A DNA stretch of 64,000 bases from Candidatus Thiodiazotropha endoloripes (lineage in GTDB: Bacteria > Pseudomonadota > Gammaproteobacteria > Chromatiales > Chromatiaceae). Below the pieces are notes generated by a model that was not told the origin of the DNA, made no database searches, and was given only the letters and a program-made list of their open reading frames with translations. The translations under genes and the position numbers were made by a program. Numbering within the stretch: position 1 is the stretch's first letter; the number at the start of each line of letters is the position of its first letter. The DNA lies in the NCBI GenBank assembly GCA_001709035.1, contig LVKA01000015.1, positions 62,001-126,000 of the forward strand. The letters run 5' to 3'. Positions 10,009-18,975 of this stretch are shown here, piece by piece.

Positions 10009-13000
10009 CTAACCCTCCTGCAGGACGACCAAGGCCTGCCCCGCTCCAACCCGCTGCCCATTTTCCAACAACACATGGGTAACCGTACTGTCGGCCGAGG
10101 CATAGACCGGAATCTCCATTTTCATCGACTCCAGAATCATCAGACACTCACCCGCTTTCACCTGTTGGCCGACACTGACCTCCGTCTGCCAGACACTGCC
10201 GCTGATCGGACTGTCGATCACCAGACTCTCTTCCGGCCAACTGCTATCTGTCTGCTCTTCGGTCTGCTCGTTCACTTCAAAGTTGAATTGTCCATCCGCA
10301 TGCCATTGGGCGAGCTCGGCTTCGAAGGCCTGCTGCCGGTGTTGACGGAATGCTTCGATCTCAGCTTGCTGTGAATGGATGAACGCCTGGTATTCAGTCA
10401 GACTGAAACGACTCTCCTCAATCTTTATCGGATAGCGACCCTGGGGAAAGTCTTTGCGAATGGTGACCAACTCATCCTGAGTGACTTCATAAAAACGTAT
10501 CTGATCAAAGAATCTCAACAGCCAGGGTTTTTCAAAGGCCGTTGTCTGTTTGTAACGGTTCCACATCTGCAGAGTGCGTCCGACGAACTGATATCCTCCC
10601 GGCCCTTCCATGCCATAGACACAGAGATAGGAGCCGCCGATACCCACTGAATTTTCTGCGGTCCAGGTTCTGGCTGGATTGTATTTGGTGGTCACCAACC
10701 GATGACGGGGATCCACCGGCGTGGCGACCGGTGCACCAAGATAGACATCACCCAATCCCATCACCAGGTAGGAGGCCTCAAACACAATCCGTTTCACATC
10801 ATCGATACTTTGAAGCCCATTGATGCGACGTATGAACTCCAGGTTACTGGGGCACCAGGGGGCGTTCTTGCGCACCGACTGATCATATTTTTCAACGGCT
10901 TTATGGCAGGCTTCGTCATCCCATGAGAGGGGTATATGCACAATCCTCGAGGGCACATGGAGCTGATCGATCTGACTCGCCAGTGCGTGCTCCGCCGTCT
11001 TCAGATGGAGCAGCAATTTGCGCTGACTGAGTCGTTGAGCATCGTAGTGAATCTGTAATGAGCGAATCCCCGGTGTCATTTCCTGCAGTCCATTGAGAGG
11101 ATGTTGCTGTAACCACTGCATCAATGCATGGGCACGAAATCGCAGTGAAATATCCAGTGCCTGTTCGCCATACTCCACCAACATGAAGTGATCGCCGGCG
11201 AGACGATAGACCACATCGACACCATATTCACTGCTTTCAAGCCGCCCCACGACAGGGGTGGTGATCTCAGTGGGCTGGTATTGATCGGTCAGCGGTCTCA
11301 TCTGCGCAACGGCCTTGATCTGATCCCGTTCCAGCCTGACGGCCGTTTCCAGATTCACCGGCACAAAGCTGACTTTATCTCCGGCACGCAGTTGCCCCAG
11401 CTTCCACAGATCGGCCTGGATCACGGTTGCCGGACAGACAAAACCGCCCAGTGAGGGACCATCCGGCCCGAGTATCACCGGCATGTCACCGGTAAAATCC
11501 ACTGTACCGAAGGCATAGGCGTTATCATGAATATTCGAGGGATGGAGTCCCGCTTCCCCGCCATCCTTACGCGCCCACTCGGGCTTGGGTCCGATCAGAC
11601 GGATTCCGGTACGGCTGGAGTTGTAGTGAACTTCCCACTGGTGTGAAAAGAATCGGTCGATATCCGGCTGAGTAAAAAAATCCGGGGCGCCGTGGGGACC
11701 ATAGATCACCCGCAACTGCCACTCATGGGTTATCTGTGGCCTGGCATTTTCAGCGATCGTTTTCAGGTCGGTTACGTTGTCGGATGAGGTGATCCTCAAC
11801 ACGTCACCAGCTCGCAGAGCCCGGCCGTTGTGGCCACCGAACTGTCCCAGGGTAAAGGTCGATTTGGAACCCAGATAGTCCGGGCAGTGAATGCCGCCGC
11901 TTACCGCCAGATAACTCCGCGCCCCCTGCTGTTTGATTCTGCCCAGGGTGAGTGTCTGCCCGGCATGAATCTCCACCGCGCTCCACATCGCCAAAGGTTC
12001 ACCATCGAGGTGTGCTTCGATCTCCGCACCGGTGAGTGCAATCCGGCTATCACAGCTGAACTTCAGGCTAGGCCCCTGGATGGTGATCTCCATGCCGGCC
12101 ACCCCGGCTGGATTGCCCAGCAGCCGGTTGGCCAGCTGAAAGGAGTAGTTGTCGAAAGGACCGGATGGAGGCACACCCACATCCCAGTAACCTGTTCTTG
12201 CGGGATAGTCCTGAATGGTGGTCTGGGTTCCTCCCTGCAGCACATCGATACGGCTCGGGGTATAGACAAAATCATTGAGATAGCGGGTCGTCACTTCACC
12301 CGCCAGTAGCAAAGGATCCCGACTCAACACCGACAGGTAGTCCAGATTGGTCTCACTGCCATAGAGTCGGATTGCTGCGAGTGTGGCCTGGAGTTTTGCA
12401 AATGCTGCCTTCCGCTCAGCAGCATGGACAATCACCTTCGCCAGCATGGGATCGAAATAGGCGGGTACTTCGACACCCGACTCGACCCAGTGGTCTATCC
12501 TCACTTCCTTGTCATCGGGAAAGAGCACCTCGGTCAACAGTCCGGGTGAGGGTTGAAAATCCCGATAGGGATCTTCCGCATAGAGTCTGACCTGGACCGC
12601 ATGGCCTTGTGGTGACAGGGTGGCACGCTCACGCTGCAGATCGACACGATCGCCTGCAGCCTGTCTGATCATCCACGCCACCAGATCGATCCCGTAGACC
12701 TCCTCCGTCACCCCGTGTTCCACCTGCAGACGGGTGTTGACTTCGAGGAAGTAGAACGCATCCGTATCCGCGTCGTAGATAAACTCAACCGTGCCCGCAT
12801 TCCGATAGTGGACACTGGAGAGCAGGGATTCGGCGGTGCGATAGAGTTGTTGGCGCATTTCGTCGGTGAGATTGGGCGCCGGACACTCCTCAACGACTTT
12901 CTGATTACGTCGCTGACTTGAACAGTCCCGTTCGCCGATCGCCAATGCGCCACCTTCACCATCCCCAAAAACCTGAACTTCGATATGTCTGGCCCTGGCG

Positions 13001-13605
13001 ATAAACTTTTCTATGAATACCCCGTCATTGGCGAAGTTGTTGGCCCCAAGGCGCTTGACCGAATCGAAGGCAGCAGTCACCTCTGCAGATGAGTGACACA
13101 ACTGCATACCGATGCCCCCACCTCCGGCGGTACTCTTCAGCATCACCGGATAGCCGATGGTCTCTGCTGCTGCCAGCGCGGACTGGAGATCCTGCAGCAG
13201 TTCGGTGCCCGGAGTCAGTGGCACATCCGCCTGTTGTGCCAGCTCCCTGGCTTTGTGTTTCAAACCGAACAGCTCCATCTGCTCCGGAGTCGGTCCGATG
13301 AAGACGATACCTTCTGCTTCGCAGCGTCTGACAAAGTCGGCATTCTCACTGAGAAAGCCGTAACCGGGGTGTATCGCATCGACACCATTCGCTTTGGCAA
13401 TGGCAATGATCTTATCCATATCCAGATAGGTATCGGCGGCCACACCATCGCCCAGGGAGAAGGCCTGGTCTGCATGGCGGACATGCAGACTATCCGCATC
13501 ACTCTCTGCGTAAATGGCCAGGGACGGGATGTGGAGTCTATGCAGGGTACGGATGATCCGTGTTGCGATGGCGCCACGGTTGGCGATCATTACTTTGGAA
13601 AACAT
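10009..13605 (-). CDS. uca: Urea/guanidine carboxylase, biotin-dependent
   Basis: Single-chain carboxylase of 1198 residues. Order: biotin carboxylase (KVMIANRGAIATRIIRTL, ATP loop STAGGGGIGMQLC), carboxyltransferase halves AHS2 (from about residue 460, PFDNYSFQLANRLLG) and AHS1 (about 790-1060), and a C-terminal biotinyl domain with ESMKMEI (biotin on about Lys1162). Family enzymes carboxylate urea to allophanate or guanidine to carboxyguanidine. Here a guanidine-I riboswitch leads the operon and two DUF1989 deiminase subunits lie directly upstream, so guanidine is the likelier substrate. An Asp/Asn difference in the carboxyltransferase site is reported to separate the two specificities; I could not place that position with certainty. 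Confidence 0.95.
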   Translation of the reverse strand: MFSKVMIANRGAIATRIIRTLHRLHIPSLAIYAESDADSLHVRHADQAFSLGDGVAADTYLDMDKIIAIAKANGVDAIHPGYGFLSENADFVRRCEAEGIVFIGPTPEQMELFGLKHKARELAQQADVPLTPGTELLQDLQSALAAAETIGYPVMLKSTAGGGGIGMQLCHSSAEVTAAFDSVKRLGANNFANDGVFIEKFIARARHIEVQVFGDGEGGALAIGERDCSSQRRNQKVVEECPAPNLTDEMRQQLYRTAESLLSSVHYRNAGTVEFIYDADTDAFYFLEVNTRLQVEHGVTEEVYGIDLVAWMIRQAAGDRVDLQRERATLSPQGHAVQVRLYAEDPYRDFQPSPGLLTEVLFPDDKEVRIDHWVESGVEVPAYFDPMLAKVIVHAAERKAAFAKLQATLAAIRLYGSETNLDYLSVLSRDPLLLAGEVTTRYLNDFVYTPSRIDVLQGGTQTTIQDYPARTGYWDVGVPPSGPFDNYSFQLANRLLGNPAGVAGMEITIQGPSLKFSCDSRIALTGAEIEAHLDGEPLAMWSAVEIHAGQTLTLGRIKQQGARSYLAVSGGIHCPDYLGSKSTFTLGQFGGHNGRALRAGDVLRITSSDNVTDLKTIAENARPQITHEWQLRVIYGPHGAPDFFTQPDIDRFFSHQWEVHYNSSRTGIRLIGPKPEWARKDGGEAGLHPSNIHDNAYAFGTVDFTGDMPVILGPDGPSLGGFVCPATVIQADLWKLGQLRAGDKVSFVPVNLETAVRLERDQIKAVAQMRPLTDQYQPTEITTPVVGRLESSEYGVDVVYRLAGDHFMLVEYGEQALDISLRFRAHALMQWLQQHPLNGLQEMTPGIRSLQIHYDAQRLSQRKLLLHLKTAEHALASQIDQLHVPSRIVHIPLSWDDEACHKAVEKYDQSVRKNAPWCPSNLEFIRRINGLQSIDDVKRIVFEASYLVMGLGDVYLGAPVATPVDPRHRLVTTKYNPARTWTAENSVGIGGSYLCVYGMEGPGGYQFVGRTLQMWNRYKQTTAFEKPWLLRFFDQIRFYEVTQDELVTIRKDFPQGRYPIKIEESRFSLTEYQAFIHSQQAEIEAFRQHRQQAFEAELAQWHADGQFNFEVNEQTEEQTDSSWPEESLVIDSPISGSVWQTEVSVGQQVKAGECLMILESMKMEIPVYASADSTVTHVLLENGQRVGAGQALVVLQEG

Positions 13606-13690
13606 GCTTACCTTGACCGGGTCGTCCCGGTTAAAAAAGCGTCATCAGTGGTCGTCCACTGATCTTTCGTTAATCAATGCGGCAAACTGT

Positions 13691-14338
13691 TCAGGCACTA
13701 CCCCAGATCAGACACTCGATCGGGGTTGGGTTGTAACCGTTACAGGGGTTGTTCAATTGAGGACAGTTTGAAAGCAACACAATCACATCCATCTCGGCCC
13801 TGAGCTCCACATACTTTCCCGGGGCGGAGATACCGTCTTCAAAGGTCAATCCCCCCACTGCGGTGACCGGCACATTCATAAAGAAGTTGATGTTATGAGT
13901 GATATCTCGTTTGCTGATGCCATACTCGGGGTGTTCCGCCACTGCCAGCATCCAGCTGTCACGACAAGCGTGCATGCAACGCTTCTCCAGATCGTAGCGC
14001 ACGGTATTACTTTCCGTGGCACAGGCACCACCAAGGGTATCGTGACGGCCACAGGTATCGGCCACCACTTCCAGCATCACGTTATTCTCATTCGAGCGGA
14101 GTTTCGAACCGGCAGTCAGATAGACGTTACCCTGCTCCCTGATGGTATCCATGGCACTGTAGCGCTCTGCCGGATCATCGGCTGAATAGAACAGGGTATC
14201 CGCCGCCTGGTTACCTTCCAGATCGAGGATGCGAATCGTCTCACCCGCTTTGACGATGCCGATGAAATAGTCACCTGCATCAACCCGGGTTCTTCGGCTT
14301 GCCTGCTGCGCCAACAGCTCTGACTCTTTGATCATCAT
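13691..14338 (-). CDS. DUF1989 carboxyguanidine deiminase subunit (UAAP2 type)
   Basis: A 215-residue protein of the urea carboxylase-associated family (DUF1989). Established work shows that paired DUF1989 proteins next to this carboxylase form a heteromeric carboxyguanidine deiminase (CgdAB) that converts carboxyguanidine to allophanate and ammonia. Visible hallmarks are [10 protein letters not shown] near residue 45, the Cys/His block [16 protein letters not shown] and the C-terminal [16 protein letters not shown], which probably supply metal ligands. Its ATG directly follows the stop of its partner gene. I do not assign A or B subunit identity. An 85-base gap separates it from the carboxylase. 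Confidence 0.93.
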   Translation of the reverse strand: MMIKESELLAQQASRRTRVDAGDYFIGIVKAGETIRILDLEGNQAADTLFYSADDPAERYSAMDTIREQGNVYLTAGSKLRSNENNVMLEVVADTCGRHDTLGGACATESNTVRYDLEKRCMHACRDSWMLAVAEHPEYGISKRDITHNINFFMNVPVTAVGGLTFEDGISAPGKYVELRAEMDVIVLLSNCPQLNNPCNGYNPTPIECLIWGSA

Positions 14339-15073
14339 CTACTCTCCAATGCCGATATGATAGAGGGCGTTATTCTGAAATCCCCGGGTATTTTCCGCCC
14401 TGAAGTGCATGCAGTAGTCATCCGCTTGCAGTGCCTCAGCCACCCCCAGTTCGATCTGCACTCTGCTTTGCGGATAGTCTGCCGACCGGTTCATCGGGTG
14501 TGGACAGGTGTGCATCATGACAAGCGTGTCCATCTCAAAGCGCAGAGTCACCTGATCACCCGCCTGGCTGTGATCAGCAGCCAGTTCAAGATTACCCTCA
14601 TCGTTAACCATCACTTTGCTGAACCAGTTGATGTTGGCGGCAAGGTCTGCCGCACTGAGGCCATACTTGGCCAGCTCCACCAGAAAAGCATCATGGCCGT
14701 TCTGTTTCCAATCGTTGCGATCGTGTTGATAATCCCTTGCCCCCCACAGGCTCTCAACATGTGAGGCATGGGAGTTTCCGGCAACTGTCTCATGCCAACC
14801 CAGGCTGTCTTCCACGATAGAAGCAAAGATTCTCCCCATATCCGAGTAGAGACAATTGCCTCTGGTCAACTTAAAGGTATGTTGGCATTTCAGGGTGTCC
14901 GGTGCGTTGTATCGCTCCAGAAGATTCTCCGGGTTATAGAAGAGCATTCCCAGATTGGCGGCACCTTTTATATCGCTCAGCCGCATGATGCTGCCTCGGC
15001 GCACACGTAGCGACCAATGGGCCCCGCCGGGCAGTTCCGTTGTATAGTCAATCGACTTGATCATATCGCTCAT
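14339..15073 (-). CDS. DUF1989 carboxyguanidine deiminase subunit (UAAP1 type)
   Basis: A 244-residue paralogue and presumed partner of the downstream DUF1989 protein. Family landmarks are GAANLGMLFYNPENLLERYNA near residue 40 (shown in part), LTRGNCLYSDMGRIF, and HTCPHPMNRSADYP near the C-terminus. The pair is expected to be cytoplasmic and to act between the carboxylase and allophanate hydrolase. The start may be ATG 15073 or the internal ATG three codons later (MIKSIDYTTELPGG). Spacing to the ATPase gene upstream is 13 bases, so all these genes should be cotranscribed. The older name, urea amidolyase-associated protein, implied urea; the riboswitch argues for guanidine. Confidence 0.93.
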   Translation of the reverse strand: MSDMIKSIDYTTELPGGAHWSLRVRRGSIMRLSDIKGAANLGMLFYNPENLLERYNAPDTLKCQHTFKLTRGNCLYSDMGRIFASIVEDSLGWHETVAGNSHASHVESLWGARDYQHDRNDWKQNGHDAFLVELAKYGLSAADLAANINWFSKVMVNDEGNLELAADHSQAGDQVTLRFEMDTLVMMHTCPHPMNRSADYPQSRVQIELGVAEALQADDYCMHFRAENTRGFQNNALYHIGIGE

Positions 15074-15086
15074 ATTGATCTCTCCA

Positions 15087-15893
15087 CTAACCTGCTTGAG
15101 CCGGTATCGGTCTCAAGTGGTCGTCGATCTGTTGATAGGTTGTTTGATCCATATGCCCCACCGGCAGATCATAGGTAATCACGGCACCGTACCTTTGTGG
15201 CGCCTGGGGATCATGTCTCAGCTTGTCGAACACCCACAACCGGGTGCCCAGATAGAAACCCTCTTTCAGGTCATGGGTGACCATGAAGACGGTCAGTTTG
15301 TGTTCACTCCAGAGGTTTAACACCAGGTCGTGCATATCCGATCGGATACCTGGATCGAGGGCACCGAAAGACTCATCCAGCAACAGTATCCGAGGCTTAC
15401 CCAGCAGGGCCTGGGCAAGCGCCAGACGCTGCCTCATACCACCGGAGAGTTCATGGGGATACTTCTTCAACGCCTGACTGAGACCGACCTGTTCGAGTAT
15501 CGACTCAGCCGCCTCACGGGCTGCGCTTCGCCCCGAACCGAACAGATAACCGGTAATGCCTGGACGTTGAAAGCCACAGGTCGCCATCACATTCTCCAAC
15601 ACGGTCATATGGGGAAATACCGAGTATTGCTGAAACACAATACCCCGATCCGATCCCGCTTCATTCGGGATCGGTTTACCGTCGAGCAGTATCTCGCCTT
15701 TGGAGGGCTGTTCGGTGCCCAGCAACATGTTCAAGAAGGTACTCTTACCGCAACCCGAGGCGCCAACCAGGGTGACGAATTCTCCCTCATCGACAGTTTT
15801 GTTGAGACGTTCCAATACGATGTTGTCGTCATACTGCTTCCATACCTGGTTCACCTGAATCATCGGTGTGGAATCTTGATCGGTTTCACTCAT
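15087..15893 (-). CDS. ABC transporter ATPase, guanidine/urea-carboxylase-linked
   Basis: Nucleotide-binding subunit (268 residues) of a nitrate/sulfonate/taurine-type importer. Walker A is GASGCGKST, the signature is LSGGMRQRLALAQALL, Walker B is RILLLDESFGALD and the switch His is in MVTHDLKEG. The N-terminus MSETDQDSTPMIQVNQVWKQY is normal for the family. Its start overlaps the permease stop (ATGA), so the two are translationally coupled. Together with the permease and periplasmic protein it should import the nitrogen substrate of the pathway, presumably guanidine, but the substrate is inferred from context only. Confidence 0.93.
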   Translation of the reverse strand: MSETDQDSTPMIQVNQVWKQYDDNIVLERLNKTVDEGEFVTLVGASGCGKSTFLNMLLGTEQPSKGEILLDGKPIPNEAGSDRGIVFQQYSVFPHMTVLENVMATCGFQRPGITGYLFGSGRSAAREAAESILEQVGLSQALKKYPHELSGGMRQRLALAQALLGKPRILLLDESFGALDPGIRSDMHDLVLNLWSEHKLTVFMVTHDLKEGFYLGTRLWVFDKLRHDPQAPQRYGAVITYDLPVGHMDQTTYQQIDDHLRPIPAQAG

Positions 15894-16711
15894 GACTTAC
15901 CTCCCTGCACATACCAAGGAAAGAGTTTGTTCGTCAGCTTCCGCAGAGTCACATCAATGAGAAATGCGAGGATGGTTATCCAGGCCACATAGGGAAGAAT
16001 CACATCCATCGCCATGTAACGCCTTACCAGGAAGATCCGATACCCCAGACCGTCTGTTGCAGCGACCGCTTCCGCCGCGATCAGAAACAGCCAGCCTGCA
16101 CCGAGCGACAAGCGCACCGCATCGAACAGTTTTGGCATGATCTGGGGCAGCAGCACCCGAATCATGATCTGCGAGGTATTGGCGCCCAGTGACTGGGCTT
16201 TTACCAACTGCTCGAAGGGAATCTCCTGAGTGCGTCGTTGAATGTCCCGGGCGATGAAGGGTGTGATGCCGAGGGCGATCAAAACCACTTTAGAGAGCTC
16301 GCCGAGACCGAAAACAATGAACAGAATCGGCAGAATCGCCAGCGGTGGTATCAGCGAGACCACAGTCAGCAATGGCGAAAGGGAGGCAGCGATCATCGGC
16401 AGTGCGCCGGTCACCAGACCGATCAGCAACCCAAGCATTGCCGCAATCAGGATTCCCAAACCGAGACGGGTCAGACTGCTGGCGGTATCCTGCCAGAACA
16501 GATACTCGCCGGATCGTTTGCTGGGCTCGAAGGCCATCCGTTCCAGACCATCGGCAATCTGACTCATGCTGGGTAACAGTTTGTCATTCGGATTCACTTC
16601 CAGACGGGCATCCGAACCCATCACATAGAGCAGGATCAAAAGCACAAAGGGTGCGATACCCAATAACAGCTTGAATGCCCTGCCCGGGTGTTGATTGATG
16701 AATTTCTTCAT
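15890..16711 (-). CDS. ABC transporter permease, guanidine/urea-carboxylase-linked
   Basis: Inner-membrane permease of the SsuC/TauC type. It has an N-terminal helix (LLLGIAPFVLLILLYVMG) and about five further helices. The cytoplasmic EAA-like loop lies around residues 165-200 (PFIARDIQRRTQEIPFEQLV...AQSLGA). I prefer ATG 16711 (MKKFINQHPGRAFK), because the 14 upstream codons add no recognisable membrane or family sequence; neither start has a strong ribosome site. A 220-base gap with a strong hairpin separates it from the binding-protein gene upstream. The N-terminus, with about 25 periplasmic residues after the first helix, resembles transporters linked to urea carboxylase. Confidence 0.9.
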   Translation of the reverse strand: MKKFINQHPGRAFKLLLGIAPFVLLILLYVMGSDARLEVNPNDKLLPSMSQIADGLERMAFEPSKRSGEYLFWQDTASSLTRLGLGILIAAMLGLLIGLVTGALPMIAASLSPLLTVVSLIPPLAILPILFIVFGLGELSKVVLIALGITPFIARDIQRRTQEIPFEQLVKAQSLGANTSQIMIRVLLPQIMPKLFDAVRLSLGAGWLFLIAAEAVAATDGLGYRIFLVRRYMAMDVILPYVAWITILAFLIDVTLRKLTNKLFPWYVQGGKS

Positions 16712-16845
16712 AGGGTTTCTCGAAACAAACTCCACCGGCCAGCCTGCATGCAAAGCTATGGCATTGAGCGTCCAATGGTAATTAAGGAGGATGAAATCTC
16801 CGCAACAATCGATCAGCTTCAGGCCGCAATGATTAATTCACTCAT

Positions 16846-16873
16846 CGACATCCCGGCCTTTGCCGGGATGTCG
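16846..16873 (-). other. Intra-operon 12-bp hairpin after the binding-protein gene
   Basis: CGACATCCCGGC and GCCGGGATGTCG pair perfectly over 12 bases around a 4-base loop, in the gap between the substrate-binding protein and the permease. There is no T-run, so it is more likely an mRNA-stabilising or partial-attenuation hairpin. Such structures often keep the binding protein more abundant than the membrane components. Confidence 0.6.
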
Positions 16874-16930
16874 AATCAAAATTGCATTGCCCGAGTCAAC
16901 TGATGGTCTGCTAAATCTAACAATATCCAG

Positions 16931-17971
16931 TTAGAGCTTGCCTTCCGCAGCCATGGTCATGTAGCTGGGGTCAAAGCGGAACTTGATATTGCCTTTATCA
17001 CCGAAGGTGCCGGCAGGCATCTCGATACCGATAAAACCCGCATCCGGCGCACCGTCACCCAACAGGCCATGATCGAAGGAGAAGTTGGCGACATGCTCCA
17101 TGGTGGCCAGCAGTTCTTTACTGTTGGTGAGCTCCAGAGCCGCCGCCGGAGTATAGAACATCTCGGTACTGGCCAGTTGTGCTTCATAGCCTGCCAGGTC
17201 GGTACCGGATGCGGTTGCCATATGGGTTTTCGCATCGACGCCAGCCTTATCGGAGCCACTCATGACAGACATGATTTCATACCAGGCACCCACCAGCGCC
17301 TTACCCAGTTTCGGGTTGGCCTTGAGTGTTTCGGTATTGATTACCAGCAGATCGATAATTTCGCCCGGAATCATCGAGGAATCGAACACCTTGGTGCTCT
17401 TTGGCATGGATGTGATCTCACTCAGCAGAGGATTCCAGGTAGCAACGGCAGTGACATCATCGGTGCCGTAGACGGCAACCATATCCGCATCGGAGGTATT
17501 CACCACAGTGAGATCCTTTTCACTCAAACCAACACTCTCCAGACCACGGGCCAGCAGATAGTGCGAGACACTCAACTCCACCAGGTTAACCTGCTGCCCT
17601 TTGATATCGGCCAGCTTGTCCTTGCCTTTCAGCACCACCCCGTCGTTACCGTTGGAGAAGTCACCCACCACCAGTGCGGTACTGTCCACACCACCGGCAG
17701 CTGGAATGGTCAGGGCATCCATGTTGGTCATGGTACAGGCGTCGAACTCACCCGCTGTGTATTGATTGATCGATTCAATATAGTCGTTGATCTGCACCAC
17801 TTCGATATCGATACCGTATTTATCAGCCCATTTATTGACAATGCCCTGCTCTGCCCCATAGGCCCAGGGCATCCAACCGACATAGATCGACCAGCATATT
17901 TTGAAACTGTCGGCGGCCTGAGCCACAGAGCTAAGAGAAAGTGCGAGAATTAATGCGGCAAAACGTTTCAT
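16931..17971 (-). CDS. Periplasmic substrate-binding protein, guanidine/urea-carboxylase-linked ABC transporter
   Basis: A 346-residue binding protein of the NMT1/TauA-like fold with a clear signal peptide (MKRFAALILALSLSSVAQA, cleavage before ADSF). The mature part starts with ICWSIYVGWMPWAYGAEQGI, rich in aromatic residues that could line a cation-binding pocket. It is the first gene after the guanidine-I riboswitch. Its Shine-Dalgarno GAGAGG sits six bases before the ATG and is exactly complementary to a segment inside the riboswitch region. Function as a guanidine-capturing protein is inferred from operon and riboswitch, not from sequence alone. Confidence 0.92.
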   Translation of the reverse strand: MKRFAALILALSLSSVAQAADSFKICWSIYVGWMPWAYGAEQGIVNKWADKYGIDIEVVQINDYIESINQYTAGEFDACTMTNMDALTIPAAGGVDSTALVVGDFSNGNDGVVLKGKDKLADIKGQQVNLVELSVSHYLLARGLESVGLSEKDLTVVNTSDADMVAVYGTDDVTAVATWNPLLSEITSMPKSTKVFDSSMIPGEIIDLLVINTETLKANPKLGKALVGAWYEIMSVMSGSDKAGVDAKTHMATASGTDLAGYEAQLASTEMFYTPAAALELTNSKELLATMEHVANFSFDHGLLGDGAPDAGFIGIEMPAGTFGDKGNIKFRFDPSYMTMAAEGKL

Positions 17972-17996
17972 GAAGAACCTCTCAGTTACATCTGTC

Positions 17997-18160
17997 TACA
18001 CGGAGCACCCTTGGCAGTCAGACCAAGCAAGTCTCCCGGGCTTTTATCCCGCCGTGTAACCCATACCCTGCACTGAGAGGGAGAGGTCGAACGCTCTTGG
18101 ACCAGTCATCGCAGCTCACCACCTTGTCTGGTATTGAGCCGGATCGGAACCCTAGCTTTC
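17997..18160 (-). promoter_or_regulatory. Guanidine-I riboswitch (ykkC class)
   Basis: Read on the minus strand, the region has the hallmark ykkC elements in order: CTAGGGTTCCG at 18155-18145, ACTGGTCCAAGAGCG near 18105-18091, ACACGG at 18057-18052 and GGGATAAAAGCCCGGGAGA at about 18050-18032. A downstream CCGTGT at 18004-17999 can pair with ACACGG. This class binds guanidinium and turns on detoxification or assimilation genes. The SD of the following gene at 17983-17978 lies in ACTGAGAGG, the exact complement of CCTCTCAGT at 18080-18072 within the RNA, which suggests an expression platform acting on translation start. No U-rich intrinsic terminator is visible. Confidence 0.95.
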
Positions 18161-18975
18161 TATTTCGGTTAAATTGTATTGTCCTGATAACAAGGGCACG
18201 GACGCAAACTACTTTGCAAAACCCAGGCCAATGAAATTAATTGACCAATATTCAATACTTTAACCAAAACAACATCTAATCCCCGATCGCTTCATCCTTG
18301 GAACACGAAGCAGAATGGTGCACGCTGGCAACCGCTTCGCACCAAAAACACGCAGCCGAAACAGTCGAGCGTCACAGCGTTCTCATTGATTTACGTTAAA
18401 ATGACAGATGGCAGACATCGGAATCTGTTACCGGACATCCAAGGAGCAATGACGGCTCATGAGGATATCTGTAACCTTATGTCACCCCGTCAATTCAAAT
18501 AGGTCCACTCACGATCAGGCTGACTCTATCCGTTACCTGATCGAGCACTATCCTGGTAACCATTAAGATCTTGCCTTTGGCGATGACGAATCGGTCTACC
18601 CCGGCAGCGGTGAGCGACAATCGAGAGTCTGGAGGCCGGATAGTATTGCAGACCCTGCCTGGTTCAGTTTGATCAATGATCATCCATACCGCTTTTTTGC
18701 TGGGCACAGAAACAGATCCAGCAAGGCGCATTAGATTCGTATTAGCAGGTCCTAAAATCGTAGCCCTCAAAGTTGCCGGGCGATTGTTGTTCAATAAGGA
18801 GATCGAAATTTAGTGGATCAAGCAGTGATTTGCCGCATATAAACACGAATCACCACGACTTTCGCGCCACTATAGCGAGAGGAGAAATATCTGTCAGACA
18901 AGTCTGGCCGAATGTGGGAACAACAGGGTTTACGCCTTATCAAACTACCAAACCTGTGGTAATTGATCACCCATC
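18161..18975. other. Long intergenic stretch; promoter of riboswitch operon, otherwise nothing firm
   Basis: About 800 bases without a recognisable gene. The left end should hold the promoter of the guanidine operon. A 17-codon frame at 18449-18502 (plus, MTAHEDICNLMSPRQFK) has a good AAGGAG six bases before its ATG but matches nothing I know; it may be the relic of a decayed gene. A 99-codon frame on the minus strand at 18495-18794 lacks family features and is not called. Confidence 0.5.

Noticed and set aside
18004-18030. Transcription terminator within the riboswitch leader
   Set aside because: The CTTGG/CCAAG hairpin is short and not followed by a T-run on the minus strand.
18495-18794. 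99-codon minus-strand frame in the gap after the riboswitch
   Set aside because: It has no family motif or clear ribosome site and unusual composition. Probably chance.
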